Shown piece by piece: positions 45,433 to 57,805 of a stretch of 64,000 nucleotides of DNA. The translations under genes and the position numbers were made by a program. This DNA is from Hibiscus mutabilis (taxonomy: Eukaryota > Streptophyta > Magnoliopsida > Malvales > Malvaceae), in contig CM033712.1 of NCBI GenBank assembly GCA_019671005.1, positions 74,784,479 through 74,848,478 of the forward strand, written 5' to 3'. Under the pieces are notes generated by a model. That model saw only the letters and a program-made list of their open reading frames with translations, was not told where the DNA came from and did no database searches. The first letter of the stretch is position 1; every line of letters starts with the position of its first letter.

Positions 45433-45971
45433 AGGGGTGAGCGTTCGATTGAGTCGAGTCAAAAAATTTCGAGTTATTTGAGTTGACGCATCATATTTTA
45501 CAACTCGAACTTTATTTGAAATTTTTTCGATTCGAGTCGAGTTTAAGAAATTCGAGTCGAGTCGAATTTTCAAATTCCTATTAAAATTTAATTGTAATTA
45601 TTTATCATGTTATAATATGTTTCGATTCTAATTTAAACGATTTTCTCTAATCATATAAGATATGCATATATATATATATATATATATTATATATTTCTTC
45701 ATATTTTTTCATATGTTGCAATATTTCTTCATATTTTTATATATCGGTATATATCTATCATAAAAAATTGAAGAAGTCGTCTCGAACTTAAAAATAAATT
45801 CACTAGTTACTAAATATTTCTAGTTATTCGATTTATTCAAATTTCTATTTTACAACTCAAACTTTATTTGAAATTTTTTCGAGTCGAGTCAAGACGATTC
45901 AAATATTTTCGCCCCGAGTCAAGTTGAGTTATTCGGTTTTTTCTAGTCGAATCAAGTTTTGCTCACCCCTA
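45433..45971. mobile_element. hAT-type MITE (tcgagtcgag family) nested in the MULE
   Basis: Ends AGGGGTGAGC and GCTCACCCCTA, 8-bp duplication CATGTTTT (45425-45432 and 45972-45979). The interior repeats gactcga/tcgagtc near both ends. The same family as 8710-9291. Contains a (TA)n run near 45667. Confidence 0.85.
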
Positions 45972-45979
45972 CATGTTTT

Positions 45980-46723
45980 AATCACTCGACCGTTAAACAG
46001 TAACAATATAATGACATGGTTTGTCTTTGCTGATGTGGACTTTTATTTTCTGACGAGGATGTCACATATTATCCACCTCATTTTTTTTGTTCCATTGTTA
46101 AGATGGTACGTCAAAACTCACTCCTATTTTACTCATAGAATATGGGTGTGTAAATGGGCATCCATTATTGATGTCATGGTAGTGCACAATGAATCTGATG
46201 AATTCAATTGGAATTTGTGGATTGTTTTAATACTCAATTAAAGAAAACATGGAAAATAAAGGATTATTTAGAAAGCAATAAGCAACAAAATCATCATATA
46301 TAACCCAACTTTACGGAAAGAAAGAACTAATCAAAATATTAAACGGAAAAAAGAAACCCATAAAGCATATTTAAAGAAAAAAATCTTCGACGATCAGAGT
46401 TTATATTTAAAGATTCCAACGGTGAAAAAATTCCTCTCTCGGGATAGAGAGCAACACTTTTTCGTTTGGGTTTTATCCAACGGCAAAGAGATCCGAGAAT
46501 AAAAAATTAAACCGTTCAATGCTAGATTTAGGGTGTTTTCGGTTAAAGGAACATCAAATTCATGTTCAGAAGAGCAAAAGAAGTCTAGTGAAAATTTTGA
46601 GACTCATCGACCGTTGTCACCGATGCTCAACGGTGGACAGTTGTGACGTCTGGTAGCTAAAATCTGGACAGTTTTTGAAAAAAAATCGAGGGTAAGAAAA
46701 AAAATAAAAAATGAAAAAGGTAA
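45980..46723. other. Own interior of the MULE-like element
   Basis: Non-coding; the 105-codon plus-strand frame at 45924-46241 spans the MITE edge and shows no domain. Nothing else recognised. Confidence 0.5.
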
Positions 46724-47118
46724 TGTTGAATTAAAATCCGTAATTGTGGGGGCATATGTAAAATGTATGATACTATTATAAAGTATGAGACAAAATCAAG
46801 TGACCAATTATGTTAGGCGTGTCATAGGTATTAAAGTGTCATGAAAATAAAAAACGTAGATACAATAAGATATATTTATAATTCAATGAGGGGCAAAGTT
46901 ATAAATATTTAATAATTGATTTAACAATCAATTATGTAAAGAGGTAGTGGTCCCCAAGAAATATGTTAACTTGGATTACTCTCATCCTCGTTAGAGAAGT
47001 TTACGGCAAGGGCTAACCTATCTTCTTGGAAGATCACAACCACCTTTTAGCCGATCTCTATTAAAGGATTTAAAGTTTTCACTCCATCAATGAATTTAAG
47101 TACGCTTCCGCATTTAGT
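46724..47118 (+). repeat. Left LTR of the Copia element (3' end missing)
   Basis: Matches 54914 to about 55308. The last 80 or so bases of the LTR are absent. A second copy of the segment gatttaaggttttcactcca follows at 47126-47157, directly before LINE sequence. Confidence 0.85.
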
Positions 47119-47159
47119 ATATCAAAAGATTTAAGGTTTTCACTCCATCAATGAATTTG

Positions 47160-47612
47160 GGTGACCGCGCTACGGGAAAAATATCGGATGAGATCTCTTT
47201 GTTCCCATACTATTGAACGGCCAAACTGTTCTCCCCTTTGGAAAGCCATCTCGAACCTTTGGGATTCTGCCCTTAACAACATTTATTGGCTGGTCGGGAA
47301 TGGTAATAATGTGGATGTATGGCATGATGTTTAGGTGCCTTCTATTGGTCCTTTACGACCATGGCTTCATTACTTTGATGCCCACGTTGCCAATTTGAGC
47401 TTCGAAGATCTTATGCAAGATGATGGGCAGTGGAATTTCGAAACCATTGAGACCTTGCTCCATGATAATGTCATCCTGCACATAGCTGGTACCCTCCCTC
47501 CCGTCCTTGGAGATTGTTGCGATTCAATTGCCTGGAATGGTACGTCTGAAGGAGCTTGTAGCCTTGCGTCGGCTTATGAGTCCATTGCGGGGAATACTTG
47601 GTGTTGGGAAGC
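47160..47612 (+). mobile_element. LINE ORF2 C-terminal fragment, first part
   Basis: Plus strand reads plant L1-type text: WKAISNLWDSALNNIYWLVG, NGNNVDVWHDV, a TAG in place of Trp, then VPSIGPLRPW and WNFETIETLL. It is cut at about 47612 by an LTR and resumes near 49065. The 5' end lies at the damaged Copia LTR. Confidence 0.75.
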
Positions 47613-49064
47613 GCTGGTATCCCATGGCGCAGCAGAAAAATTATCCGGCGTAATTCACAGTGATCCATGTACAAGGGAAAAATTCGGGGTGATAAAAGAT
47701 AAAAAACATTACCTCAAGTAATCTGGAATTTCGCAACGAGTATAGGAGAATTCAAATCGAATATGAGTCCTTACAGCAGCGTTCCGACCTCTACGCATTC
47801 CACCCAAATAAAACGAACAAATTTTCTCTTCTCTATCTGTTTAGAGAGGATTTCGAAAAAGATAGATAAATGGCTGCTAGACCTTATGCCTTTATATAGT
47901 ATTTAAAAACTAATTCTAATTAAATTCAGATTCTTTAAACATACAATATATATAACCGAATATAATTAAATATATAGAATCTAATTCTACTTTAATTAGG
48001 TTTCTTTTAGAGATATATATTTTAATAATATTTGATAATTACAATAACTTATCAAATATTAATATATATATATAAACGAAATTATCCATAATTACAATAA
48101 TTATAACAATTTCGGTTTCTCACTAATTACGTGTACAACAAGTTTGTACACATGCTATCTGGTCGATATTTGTTCGTTTCAATCATAGGGTGTGACCCTT
48201 ATAGGTTCATGTAACGTTAGCAGTAATATCCAGAACAATTCTATTATTACAAGCAATGAGTGGCATCTAGCAATACATCATTGCTACCTAAGTTACATGA
48301 AATCGTGGTTCGATTTAACATTTTTTCGTGATTAACTTATTTTATGTATTTCATCCTTTTATCCTCATATCTAGATCGAACACAAGTCATGGATTAGTCA
48401 CACTTGTATAGTTCATCTAATGTTTCTTGATATCTTGAGTAGACTATTATAAACGAATAACTATGATATCTCGTATTAATTTATTTGAGCATGGCCATGC
48501 ATGTTCTAGTCTCACTCAATCAAGTGGCCTATGATATTACTCCTATTATGTAGGAGCGACAAATCATATCTTGATCAACCATATTTTGCTACATGGATTA
48601 TGACATATCCAATATCAGTCTTTATAGTGTAGTTAGTTACGACACACGTTTGACCGTATCAAAATATGTCACGCACGATGTTGAAATAATGACGATCTCA
48701 AGTTTGAGGATCATACATGTAGTTATCACCATAATCAATGTTATGACTGTCACATAATAATCCAAGAAACATACTCATAGCGGGTCAGTCTAGTATGTTG
48801 TTCCCTAACACATATTTATGTATTGATTTTGACATCTCCATGTCAATGACAACATTTATCATCAATCAACTACATATTAGTCTTAATACATTATTGTTGT
48901 ACAAGCCTACAATAATTCTCGACTAAAGACATTCAAGAATAACTATATTATTCTAAGGACTTTATTATAATTCAGTTTATTTATAGATACACAAAATAAA
49001 ACTGAAATAATAATAATGACTTTATATTAATAAATAAGATAAAATAAGTATATCTTTTACAACT
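47613..49064 (-). mobile_element. LTR, probably solo, in reverse orientation inside the LINE
   Basis: The 1.45 kb insert has plus-strand start TGTTGGGAAGCGC. On the minus strand it has a TATA box (actatataaaggc, about 47895-47910) followed by a leader-like region, the layout of a reversed LTR. The far boundary (near 49060) is uncertain and no target duplication could be matched. Confidence 0.5.
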
Positions 49065-50110
49065 ATCTCATGATTAATCTTTGGCATACTCTAACCACTG
49101 CCAATAAATGGACGTGTGTCTGGTCCTTGTCGATCCCTCAACGTATCCGGGTCTTTTTATGGCTCATTCTCCACCACCGTCTAATGACCAACGATGAGAG
49201 AGCCAGGTGTAACATCACTGTTAACCTGTCTTGCCCTTGTTGTGGCTGTTGTCGTGAATCCATTATCCATGTTTTGCGTGAATGTCCCCCTGTTTGGAGT
49301 CTTTTGCAACAATTGATTCTACTTGTAAACTATGCAGCTTTCTTCAACCTTCCTCTTAAAACATGGCTCATTGACAACATCAGTCTCACCACCGTTGTCG
49401 ATTCTGTTAGGGTCCCATGGCATTGTTTTTTCGCCTCTCTCCTTTGGCAGGTATGGAAACGTCAGAATGAATTTGTTTTTACTGACACATGTCTGCCGTT
49501 GCCAGAAGTGCTCCGCTGCAGTCAAGCTTGGGCTTCTCATTTTGCGAGTCACCTCCCAGTCCGAATGCCGCGACTTTCTACTAGCTTTAGTGCTGCTCTA
49601 TGGCAACCCCCTCCTCATGGATGGTTCTGCTTAAATACTGACGCTTCGGTCACCAATTCAGGACATGGTTCGATTGGCGGGGTCGTCTGAGGCCCTCAAG
49701 GTGAATGGATTGTAGGCTACCAGAAAAACATAGGTGTTGTCTCCCCATTACACGCCGAACTTTGGAGCCTTCTTATAGGTTTACAGGTTGCGAGGTCGAA
49801 CGGTGCCGAACGACTGCAAGTCCAGTCTGATAGTGCTCAAGCTATCAAGTTGATTCTTGATTCCCCTGTGCGCGCGTGTGCTTTGCCCCTTGTTCGTGCT
49901 ATTTCCTCTCTGTGTGATCGAGCGTGGTTTGTTGAGTTCCAATAGATCTCGCGTGATTGCAACAAAATCGCCGACGCCATGTCCAGACTGCCCCCACAAC
50001 AACCCTTCGATCTCTTGGTTTACACTGACGCCCCTACTCCTATCCAGGCGATTCTTGCTCGTGATTTCCAGGGTCTTTCTCATAGCAGAAATGTCCAAAC
50101 TTAGTTAACA
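49065..50110 (+). mobile_element. LINE zinc-finger and RNase H domains, second part
   Basis: Continues the LINE: WHTLTTANKWTCVWSLSIPQ and RVFLWLILHHRLMTNDER (zf-RVT), then CPCCGCCRESIIHVLREC. The RNase H-like domain shows NTDAS, HAELWSLLIGLQ, QSDSAQAIKLIL and DCNKIADAMS. The frame is open from 49070 to a TGA at 49690, then continues with a TAG at about 49943. It ends near an A-rich run at 50130. Confidence 0.85.
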
Positions 50111-52290
50111 GTTTGGCTTCTCTTCAATTCAAAAAATATATAGATGTTGAAGTTTTAAGTTTTTGATTTATTATGGACGACAATTTTAGGGTTTTATATG
50201 ATATATATTACATGTATATCTTGCAATCGTTATGATTGTATTCTTGATTTATAATATAGTTTATGCATTCGACAGTACTTCGGTTATCGGCAGTCAACTT
50301 TAAGATAGTTTGGAATTCAAATCTATTGGTATTAACCATTAACTGCTTCTTCAAAAAAAGTTTTTCAATAAACATTTGGTTAAGAAAATAAGAAGCTACA
50401 GAGATAATGTAAGGCATGTGCGCCCACTTTAAAGAAAGCGACAATTACTCCCTAAATTCTTCACGTTTCAGTTTAACCCATGTTTATCCTTTGTAATTCT
50501 GTTTTAATCTCAAACAGTTTCTATTTCTGTAATTCAGTCCAGACTTTTATTATTTTATTTTAAATAATATACACTGGAAATGAGGTATAGGTTAATTTTA
50601 GTTTTTTCGGTCAATAAAGAAAAGGATGGGTGGAATCTTAGCTTCGATTGAAGTATATATACTTTGGATTATATAATTTCGGTATTGCATTTGGAATCTG
50701 ATTGTTTATTACTCTCATATGAAACTAGTTCTTATTCAGATTATGTGAACTATATTTAATTTTAGTTTTGACTTTAAAAGTATGTGATTGCATAATTTTG
50801 AAAAATCATCTTATTTGTATTTAATATGAAATAGTCTGACTTTACTTTTGGAAAGTATGTATAGTTAATGCAATCTATGAAATATATATATGATTTTAGA
50901 TTATATATTTGACTCAATTTGATCAAAATTAAAAAATTTTGATTATTAGGTTATTATGGATATATTAAAGCTTTATATGAATTATCCATTTATATGACAC
51001 TTCTGTTTTTTGACTTTTAGTTAAAGATTAATTGTTTTGAATTCAACCTTAATTTTGGTAAATGCATGTTTAAGGAAATTTATTTTGAGAAACAATAAAA
51101 AATTTTGATTTTTCGAGTTCTGGTAACCCCATTTAAACAACATTATTTTGAGTTATTTTGGAAACTTAAGTGTTATCAGAAATTTCAATTTTGACTGTTA
51201 TAAAATTTTAAATTTGAATATCAGTATATTTATATTATATATTTCAAGATAAATTAATTGAAGCATTAAGTTACCAAATTGACCTCTATTGCGAAAATTA
51301 TTTTATTTTGAAATGTAGAAGGTTTTGCGCATGTAATTCAGTATATGTTGGTATTAATCGGCCCAAAGGAAGATTAATAGTTGACATTGTTACATATACA
51401 ATTGTGGTAGTAAACATGTGATAATTATTCAGTTTTATATATGAGTAATAAATTGGCCCAAAGGAAGATTTTTGCTTGACATGTTCTTATGATCAATGTT
51501 TGATTACTGTACTAAGATATCACTTGCAGGTTATTGTTCGGTATCTTGATATGAGGTTACCTATATTCAAGTTTATTATTACTTTGGTTATCTTTTAATT
51601 TGATTGAAATATAAAATTAAGACAAATATTTTGAAACAAATAAATTCATATTTTGGCTTTTGATGTCTGATATTTTAATGGATTAGTTGAAACATAATAT
51701 CACCAAAGTGGCCGCTTTTGTGTAGATTAGTTTATTTAAAATATCAAGATATTTATAGGCTTTTGTAATTCATGCGTTTATTAATTGGCCCAAAGGAAAG
51801 TTAATATTTGGCAGAATTACAACGACAACTATGGCGATAAATGTGTGATAATTATAAGGTATTTTATGTGAGCAATACATTAGTTCAAAGATTAATCTAT
51901 TGTTTGACATAGTTTATTGTCAATGTTTGATTGCTACAACAAGAGTACCACTTATGGTTAATATTATTGTCCAAAGACTTGATATTAATGTTGTGTTTGG
52001 TATTTTGAGGGGAACTAGCCATTATTTTAAATTTATTTGTTTACTTATGAATATTTATGTTAGCTTGTTTTTATTTTATTTATTTATTTTTGTTCTATAT
52101 TTAGTTAATTTATCTTTTTCTGTCCCAATATATGTTAATATACATTCTACACTCATGTTTAGTGAAATTAATTTCAAGAAATAGAAAAGACACTTACATA
52201 TAGTATTTGGATGTATAAACATAGACTTTGCACTAAGAAAAGAATATTTTACACCTCTCACTGCGATAAGCACCCATAAAAGGTATTTTG
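50111..52290 (+). other. Copia leader with direct repeats
   Basis: AT-rich, no coding domain. The phrase ggcccaaaggaagatta recurs at about 51358, 51450 and 51787 (with one or two changes), along with gacatgttctt and tgataattat blocks, so units of about 430 bases are repeated in tandem. The PBS was not found, probably lost with the left LTR end. Confidence 0.6.
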
Positions 52291-52740
52291 AGAGGTGAGA
52301 TCATTCGAATTGCATGAGTCTAATGATCATAAAGCTCAACATTCTAGATGTCTTTTAGAGCACAAATCTAAAGAGATTACTCATACTAAGGGTATCCTTG
52401 ACGAAATTAAGAAATATTTTACCCAAAACGTTAAGGTTAAGATGACATCACTTATGCCTTCTTTGATGTCTATGAAGTATAATGGTCAAGGAAATGTGAG
52501 GGAGTACATTGTGAAAATGTTTAATATTGCTTCAAAATTTAAGATACAAACTTTCTAACAATTGTTTGTTCTTATGATTTTGGTACCACTTCCTATACAG
52601 TTTAACCAATTCAAAATTAGTTACAACTGTCAAAAGGAGAAATAGACTCTAATTGGGCTCATTTCTCATTGTGTTCAAGAGGAAGAAAGGTTGAAGCATT
52701 ATAATTGCAAAAGTAATCATTTGATTTGTGCTTAATTAGT
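52290..52740 (+). pseudogene. Copia gag (UBN2-type) remnant
   Basis: Plus strand: MTSLMPSLMSMKYNGQGNVR, EYIVKMFNIASKFK, a TAA, then VPLPIQFNQFKISYNCQKEK and CVQEEERLKHYN. This is the Copia gag core just before the zinc knuckle, with stops at 52556 and 52648. Confidence 0.75.
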
Positions 52741-53400
52741 TAGTGTCTCTAAGAATAAGGGCAATAAAAAATATTAGAATAAAGTTGCTAAGGGTCCTAC
52801 TCAAAAGAAACAACAATAAATTACAAAGTGTTTATTCTTTTGTATAAGTTAGTACACATGTGAAGAAATTAAACTTCAAAAGTGAGCAACTACTTCTTTT
52901 ATTTTAAGTGATTCATGGGCTGTAAATTTTACGATCCCACAATTATGATTATTTTAAGGAAAATTTTATAATATTTTTAGGATGTTGAGTTTGGAGGGAG
53001 AAATAAGATTAGATACATTGCTATTGAGGAGGAAGAATTGAATTATAATTTAATTCTTGTTATTACTTTTGACGATGTTTAGGTTTTCACACCTATCATT
53101 AATCAAGAAGTGAATCAAGTACCTCAAAAAAATAATGTTAAATAACTCCCATTCAAGATAAAGTAATTGTTTCAGAAGAACAAACTCAACAACCTTAAAA
53201 AACAAGTGTCAATAAAGAGGTCCACGAGAGGAATTTGAAATACTATTTCGGATTATTATATTGTATTCATTCAAAAAAATAAGGTAACAATGGAATGATA
53301 GAAAATGACCTAATAATTTTTTTATCAAACCATAAAAAGTTCTAACTTTCAAAAGTGGATTAATTTCATTCAAGAGGAGTATAATTTTATGCAAGACAAT
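52741..53400 (+). other. Eroded Copia pol stretch
   Basis: No protease or integrase motif recognised; stops in all frames. Confidence 0.4.
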
Positions 53401-54430
53401 AAAGTTTAGGAACTTGTCTTATTATCTTAAGGTGCAAACCAATTGGTTGTAAATGGATATTTAAAACCAATAGGGATGGGAATGAGAATGTGGATAAGTA
53501 TAAAGCACGTCTTGTATCTAAAGAATATACTCCTAAAAGAAGACATTAATTTTGTAGAGACTTTCTCTCAAGTTTCATTGGAAGACTCTTTCAAGATAAT
53601 TATTACACTTGTTGCTCGTTTTAGTCTTAAGCTACATTAGATAGATGTTAAGCTTGTTTTTCAATGGCAACATTGAAGAAACTATTTATATGGTACAATC
53701 ATAGAGTTGTGTCTTATGATACAATATCAATGATATGTAAATTAAAGAAATCCATCTATGAGCTTAAGTAGGACTCTCGTGAATAAAATTATAAATTTTA
53801 TATTGATTATCTCATTCAGTTTTGAGATAAATTTGGTTTACAATTGTATGTACTACAAGTTTAGTGGGAGTAAACCAAGTGATACTCTTATTGCTAAAGA
53901 AGACAAATATTGTCTTACTCAATGCCCTAAAAGTAACCTTGAAATTTAGAAAATACAAACGATTCCATATGCATAAGCTATTGAGAATCTAATTTATGTT
54001 CAAGTATGTATGCGTTTAAATATTGCGTGCATTGTTGGAATGTTAGACAGATATTTAAGAAAATCTAGTATGGACTATTGGATAACAACCAATAGAGTTA
54101 TGAGATATATTTAAAGAACAAAAATTACATGCTCACATATCGAAGTTTTGGTAAGTTAGAGATCATCAAGTTTACAGACTTCGATTCTATTAGAATATTG
54201 ATGCAAAAGAATTTTGTCACATGAGCTGCTAATTATAGATTGAATAGAAAGATCACTTTAGTTATTTTGTGAAAATAAATATGCATTCATTTATTCTATA
54301 AAAAATAGGAACACTTCAAATTTGAATCACATAAATATTAAGTTCCTAGTTGTTAAAGAAAATTCAGAGTGGTTGTGGGTCTATAGAGCATGTTGGTACA
54401 AACTTCATAATTGCACGCTTATTAAAAAAC
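53400..54430 (+). pseudogene. Copia reverse transcriptase and RNase H, heavily eroded
   Basis: Shifting frames give CKWIFKTNRDGNENVDKYKA, RLVSKEYTPK, an altered VDVKTAF-like segment near 53640, then CMYYKFSGSK, ENLIYVQVCMRLNIA and MLDRYLRKSSMDYW. INIKFLVVKEN marks the distal end. The YVDD region is missing. Numerous stops. Confidence 0.7.
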
Positions 54431-54900
54431 TATCACCCAAGGTCTTTCATGTGGGTATAATGTTATTTAAGGATATTCAGTTTTAGCGGGAGTTTGTAAT
54501 TTTGAAAAAATGCTCATTCGTTTTAGACACAATTTCGGTTACTTCAGTTTAAGGATATTTTAAGATTATTTCCTGCAGAAATAAAATTCTTTTGGTTTAT
54601 GCACACTATGAATTCGGTAAAGTTTGATCTCACTAAGGTTTTGGAGGCCCAGCTGGAAATAGACATGTTCGGTTCACATTTCATGTAATTTTCCATGCTA
54701 CGCATTCATGATTGATCTATATCATTTGACTATATTTGTATATATGACCATTGATAGGTCTAGTCATGATTGATATGGCAAAGGCTACTTTGATCCTATC
54801 TGGATATAGTTGATGAACGAGATTGTTATAGAATACCTATTATATAATAGCAAATTTTTGAGCTCATAAGGTTGTACATTTATCAGGAAATATATGTTGC

Positions 54901-54913
54901 CCAAGTGGGAGAT
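54901..54913 (+). other. Polypurine tract of the Copia element
   Basis: ccaagtgggagat, immediately before the right LTR; classic for plant Copia. Confidence 0.85.
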
Positions 54914-55391
54914 TGTTGATTAAAATCTGCAATTGTGGGCACATATGTAAAATGTATGATGTTATTATAAAGTACGACATAAAATCAAGTGACCAATTAT
55001 GTTAGGCGTGTCATAGGTATTAAAGTGTCATGGAAATAAAAAATGTAGATACCATAAGATATATTCATATTCAATGAGAGGCTGAGTTATAAATATTTAA
55101 TAGTTGATTTAACAATCAATTATATAAAGAGTTAGTGGTCCCCAAGAAATAGGTTAATTTGTATTACTCTTGTCCCCGTTAGAGAGTTTTTACGGTAAAG
55201 GCTAACCTATCTTCTTGGAAGATCACAACCACCTTTTAGGCGATCTCTATCAAAGGATTTAAGGTTTTCACTCCAGCAATGAATTTAGGTACGCTTCCGC
55301 AGTTAGTTTATTCAATTTATTGTTCTTGATGGTTTGACATGATAGATCCTGATTATTAGATTTCATACTAATTTATGATTTGGTTCTAACA
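54914..55391 (+). repeat. Right LTR of the Copia element
   Basis: 478 bases, TGTTGATTAA...GGTTCTAACA, followed by GGTAA. More complete than the left copy. Confidence 0.9.
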
Positions 55392-55659
55392 GGTAAATGA
55401 AGAAGAAAGAGAGTTTTAAAAGATACAAAATGACGTCGTTTTGGTGTTAATTGAACTTTTATAGAACGACGTTGTTTTAGAGTCATCTGTCATGTGTCAT
55501 CTGTCATGTCATAACACCATTAACTATTTAACGACCATGTGACCAAAGTAAGAACAATTTAAAAGTTGAATGATTAAATTAAACATTTTAAACTTCAATG
55601 ACTAAAATAAAAGTAAAAATAGTTTAGTGATAAAAAAAGATAATTTACCCTTATATGAA

Positions 55660-56120
55660 TGACGTTGACTTGAATTCAGTGTTTTTTTTTTCATATTGAT
55701 TTCATTTGTGATTACTCATTTTGATAATATCACGTTTAAAGTTTAAAAAAAATATTCGTTTCAAAAGTTTAGGGTATTTTGTCATGCTATAAATAACTAG
55801 TTTGATTAGGATTTGGACTAGTAAAGCAATTGAGTTAGTTTGTGACTTATTTTCTGCTGAATTTGAATTATTTTTAAATTTAGATATTCTTTTATCAATT
55901 CTATCATTTTATTTTTTAAAATTTTAGAAAATGTCGGGGCCAATGTATTTAGGATTGAATAATTGGAACATAACATTTAAATTATTTGAGTATGAAATAA
56001 TTTAGTTTAAATTATTATTTATTCAATTTATACTATGTTAAATTAATATATATATATATATATATTATTAACCCTAACTTTATTAAAATTTATTACGTAT
56101 ATATGGTTGTATTTCCATAT
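55660..56120. other. AT-rich stretch, nothing recognised
   Basis: Flank of the MULE-like element with a (TA)n run near 56050. No genes. Confidence 0.5.
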
Positions 56121-56124
56121 ACAT

Positions 56125-56315
56125 GAACCCTACATATTTACACTATAAAATTTAAATCTTAAATTTCTAACTCTAATCCCTACAAAATTAAATCCTAAAC
56201 TCTAAATCATAAATCTTAAATTCTAATCCTAACACCTAAACATCTAACCTCTAAAACTAAAAGACTTGTGTAAACTATAGTTTACACCCAACTTGTATAT
56301 TAAAGTTTTTTTTCA
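56125..56315. mobile_element. Telomere-like TIR element, further copy
   Basis: CCCTAAA-type units (taaatcctaaactctaaatc), then actaaaagacttgtgtaaac and caacttgtatattaaagt, the same right end as the elements at 23560-24350. The left end is decayed. A TGTA/ATGT microsatellite follows at 56317-56342. Confidence 0.6.
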
Positions 56316-56342
56316 TGTATGTATGTATGTATGTATGTATGT

Positions 56343-57002
56343 CCACTAAGTGGTCAATAATGCTTATATTATCTCATCTTGCTTTGTGTGTTTGATACAA
56401 TTAATTAGGATTTCATTATTAAGGTCTAAAAACTTTGGAGTTGTCTCATATAACTCTCAATTGGATTAAGTATTGTGTTATTGGTCCAAAATAATTTTTT
56501 TATGGTTATGAATGGGCTAGTAGGCTATTTCGGGTGCTAGAAAAATGAATGTCTGATCCAGCGTATCAAAGCTATTATATATATTATTGAATATATTTAG
56601 TATTGAATTTTTAAATTTTTTTTGAAACTTTTACTCTTTACTGCTTTAAATATATTATTGATAAAAATATAAAAAATATTTTAAAAATCTTCAATAAAGT
56701 AATTTAAAAATATATATTTTATAAAATTTAATTTATTAAAATATTTAAAATAATTGCGGTCAAAGTTTAAAAATTTTAACTTTTAAAAGATTAATACTGG
56801 ACAAATTCAATGGAACAGAGAGAATGATAAAAAAAAACTATTCTAAAAAATTAATGTTTCTTGTGGGTAGCATGGTTGCATGAGTATGTGTTGAAGAATC
56901 ACTTTTATACAAATTATTTGTAAAGTTAGAAATAGTTGGCTATTGAAAAGTTACTGAAGTTGAGAACTGTGGCCAATGTCAATTATTTTATTTTATTTTT
57001 TG
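56343..57002. other. AT-rich stretch, nothing recognised
   Basis: Short frames without features; no transposon ends recognised. Confidence 0.5.
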
Positions 57003-57195
57003 ATAATATGTATGTCATCTTATGGTCTATGTTCGAGATGCGAGACTGTCATTCCTCACAATGTCATCTCCAAGGTTTGAATCTGTATCCTCTCCTTGGT
57101 AATATGCATGTCCATTTTATGGTCTATGTTAGAGATGCGAGACTGCCATTTTCCATAATGTTATCTCCAAGGTTTAAACTCGTATCCTCTCCTTG
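57003..57195 (+). repeat. Tandem duplication of about 92-95 bases
   Basis: gatgcgagactg(t/c)catt, tctccaaggttt and tatcctctccttg occur twice in direct order (about 57003-57096 and 57097-57195), with around 12% difference. The 86-codon frame here only follows the repeat. Confidence 0.85.
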
Positions 57196-57805
57196 AGAGT
57201 ATAATGTGCCTTACCAATGCACCCGACACTTATTGGTAATGTCAATGATTTTATTAGTTTGAATTTCACAATAATCAACATCCGAGAAATATCGAGTCGA
57301 AAAAAAAAGATAAGCTTAAAGGACACATTGATTTAATATCTTTTCATGTCACGGAGTACCATTGTGGATGCTCTGAAAGTGATTCAAGTGAAATCTCCTT
57401 GTATATTTTTGTGGCGTGAAGATGAAAACTAGGTATTATCTATTTTTTTTTTTTTAGTTTTATTCAAACAATGATAGTATGATGTATTGAGGGTCGTAAT
57501 TTGCAAAGAATGCTATGTGTTGAAATTTATAACTTACTTGGACAAGAAAGAAGCTGAAAGGGAAGTCCTTACTAGTTACTATTATTCTTAAAATTTCATG
57601 GAATTCGTTATATACCTTATATGAAAGAGGAGGAACTTATAAGTATTTCAAGACAAGTATATACATATGGTGGTTTTAAACATCTGCAATAGATACGATC
57701 ACATAAAGCCTTAAGAAAAGTCCAAAATAAATAAAATTAAATGTATATAAAGAGAAAGAAAATCTTAGTTATGGACTAATAGTAAAACACATAAAAAAAA
57801 ATTAA
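57196..57805. other. AT-rich stretch, nothing recognised
   Basis: No coding features; T/A homopolymer runs near 57441. Confidence 0.5.

Larger units (their letters stand above)
46724..55391 (+). mobile_element. Decayed Copia (Ty1) retrotransposon nested in the MULE
   Basis: Perfect 5-bp target duplication GGTAA (46719-46723 and 55392-55396). The left LTR starts TGTTGAATTAAAATC and the right LTR TGTTGATTAAAATC, ending GGTTCTAACA. The classical Copia polypurine tract caagtgggagat precedes the right LTR. Order: truncated left LTR, LINE insertion, leader with direct repeats, gag, eroded RT/RNase H. Integrase and protease were not recognised. LTRs are roughly 93% identical by eye. Confidence 0.88.
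45327..55650. mobile_element. MULE-like TIR element, greatly enlarged by nested insertions
   Basis: Both ends carry inverted repeats of about 110-120 bases: GGGTAAATTACC on the left, the inverse of GATAATTTACCC on the right, and shared aagtttaaaatgtttt. A perfect 9-bp target duplication TTATATGAA lies at 45318-45326 and 55651-55659. A 9-bp duplication with long TIRs is the Mutator hallmark. Subtracting the hAT MITE and the Copia leaves about 1.1 kb of own sequence with no transposase, so it was non-autonomous. Confidence 0.88.
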
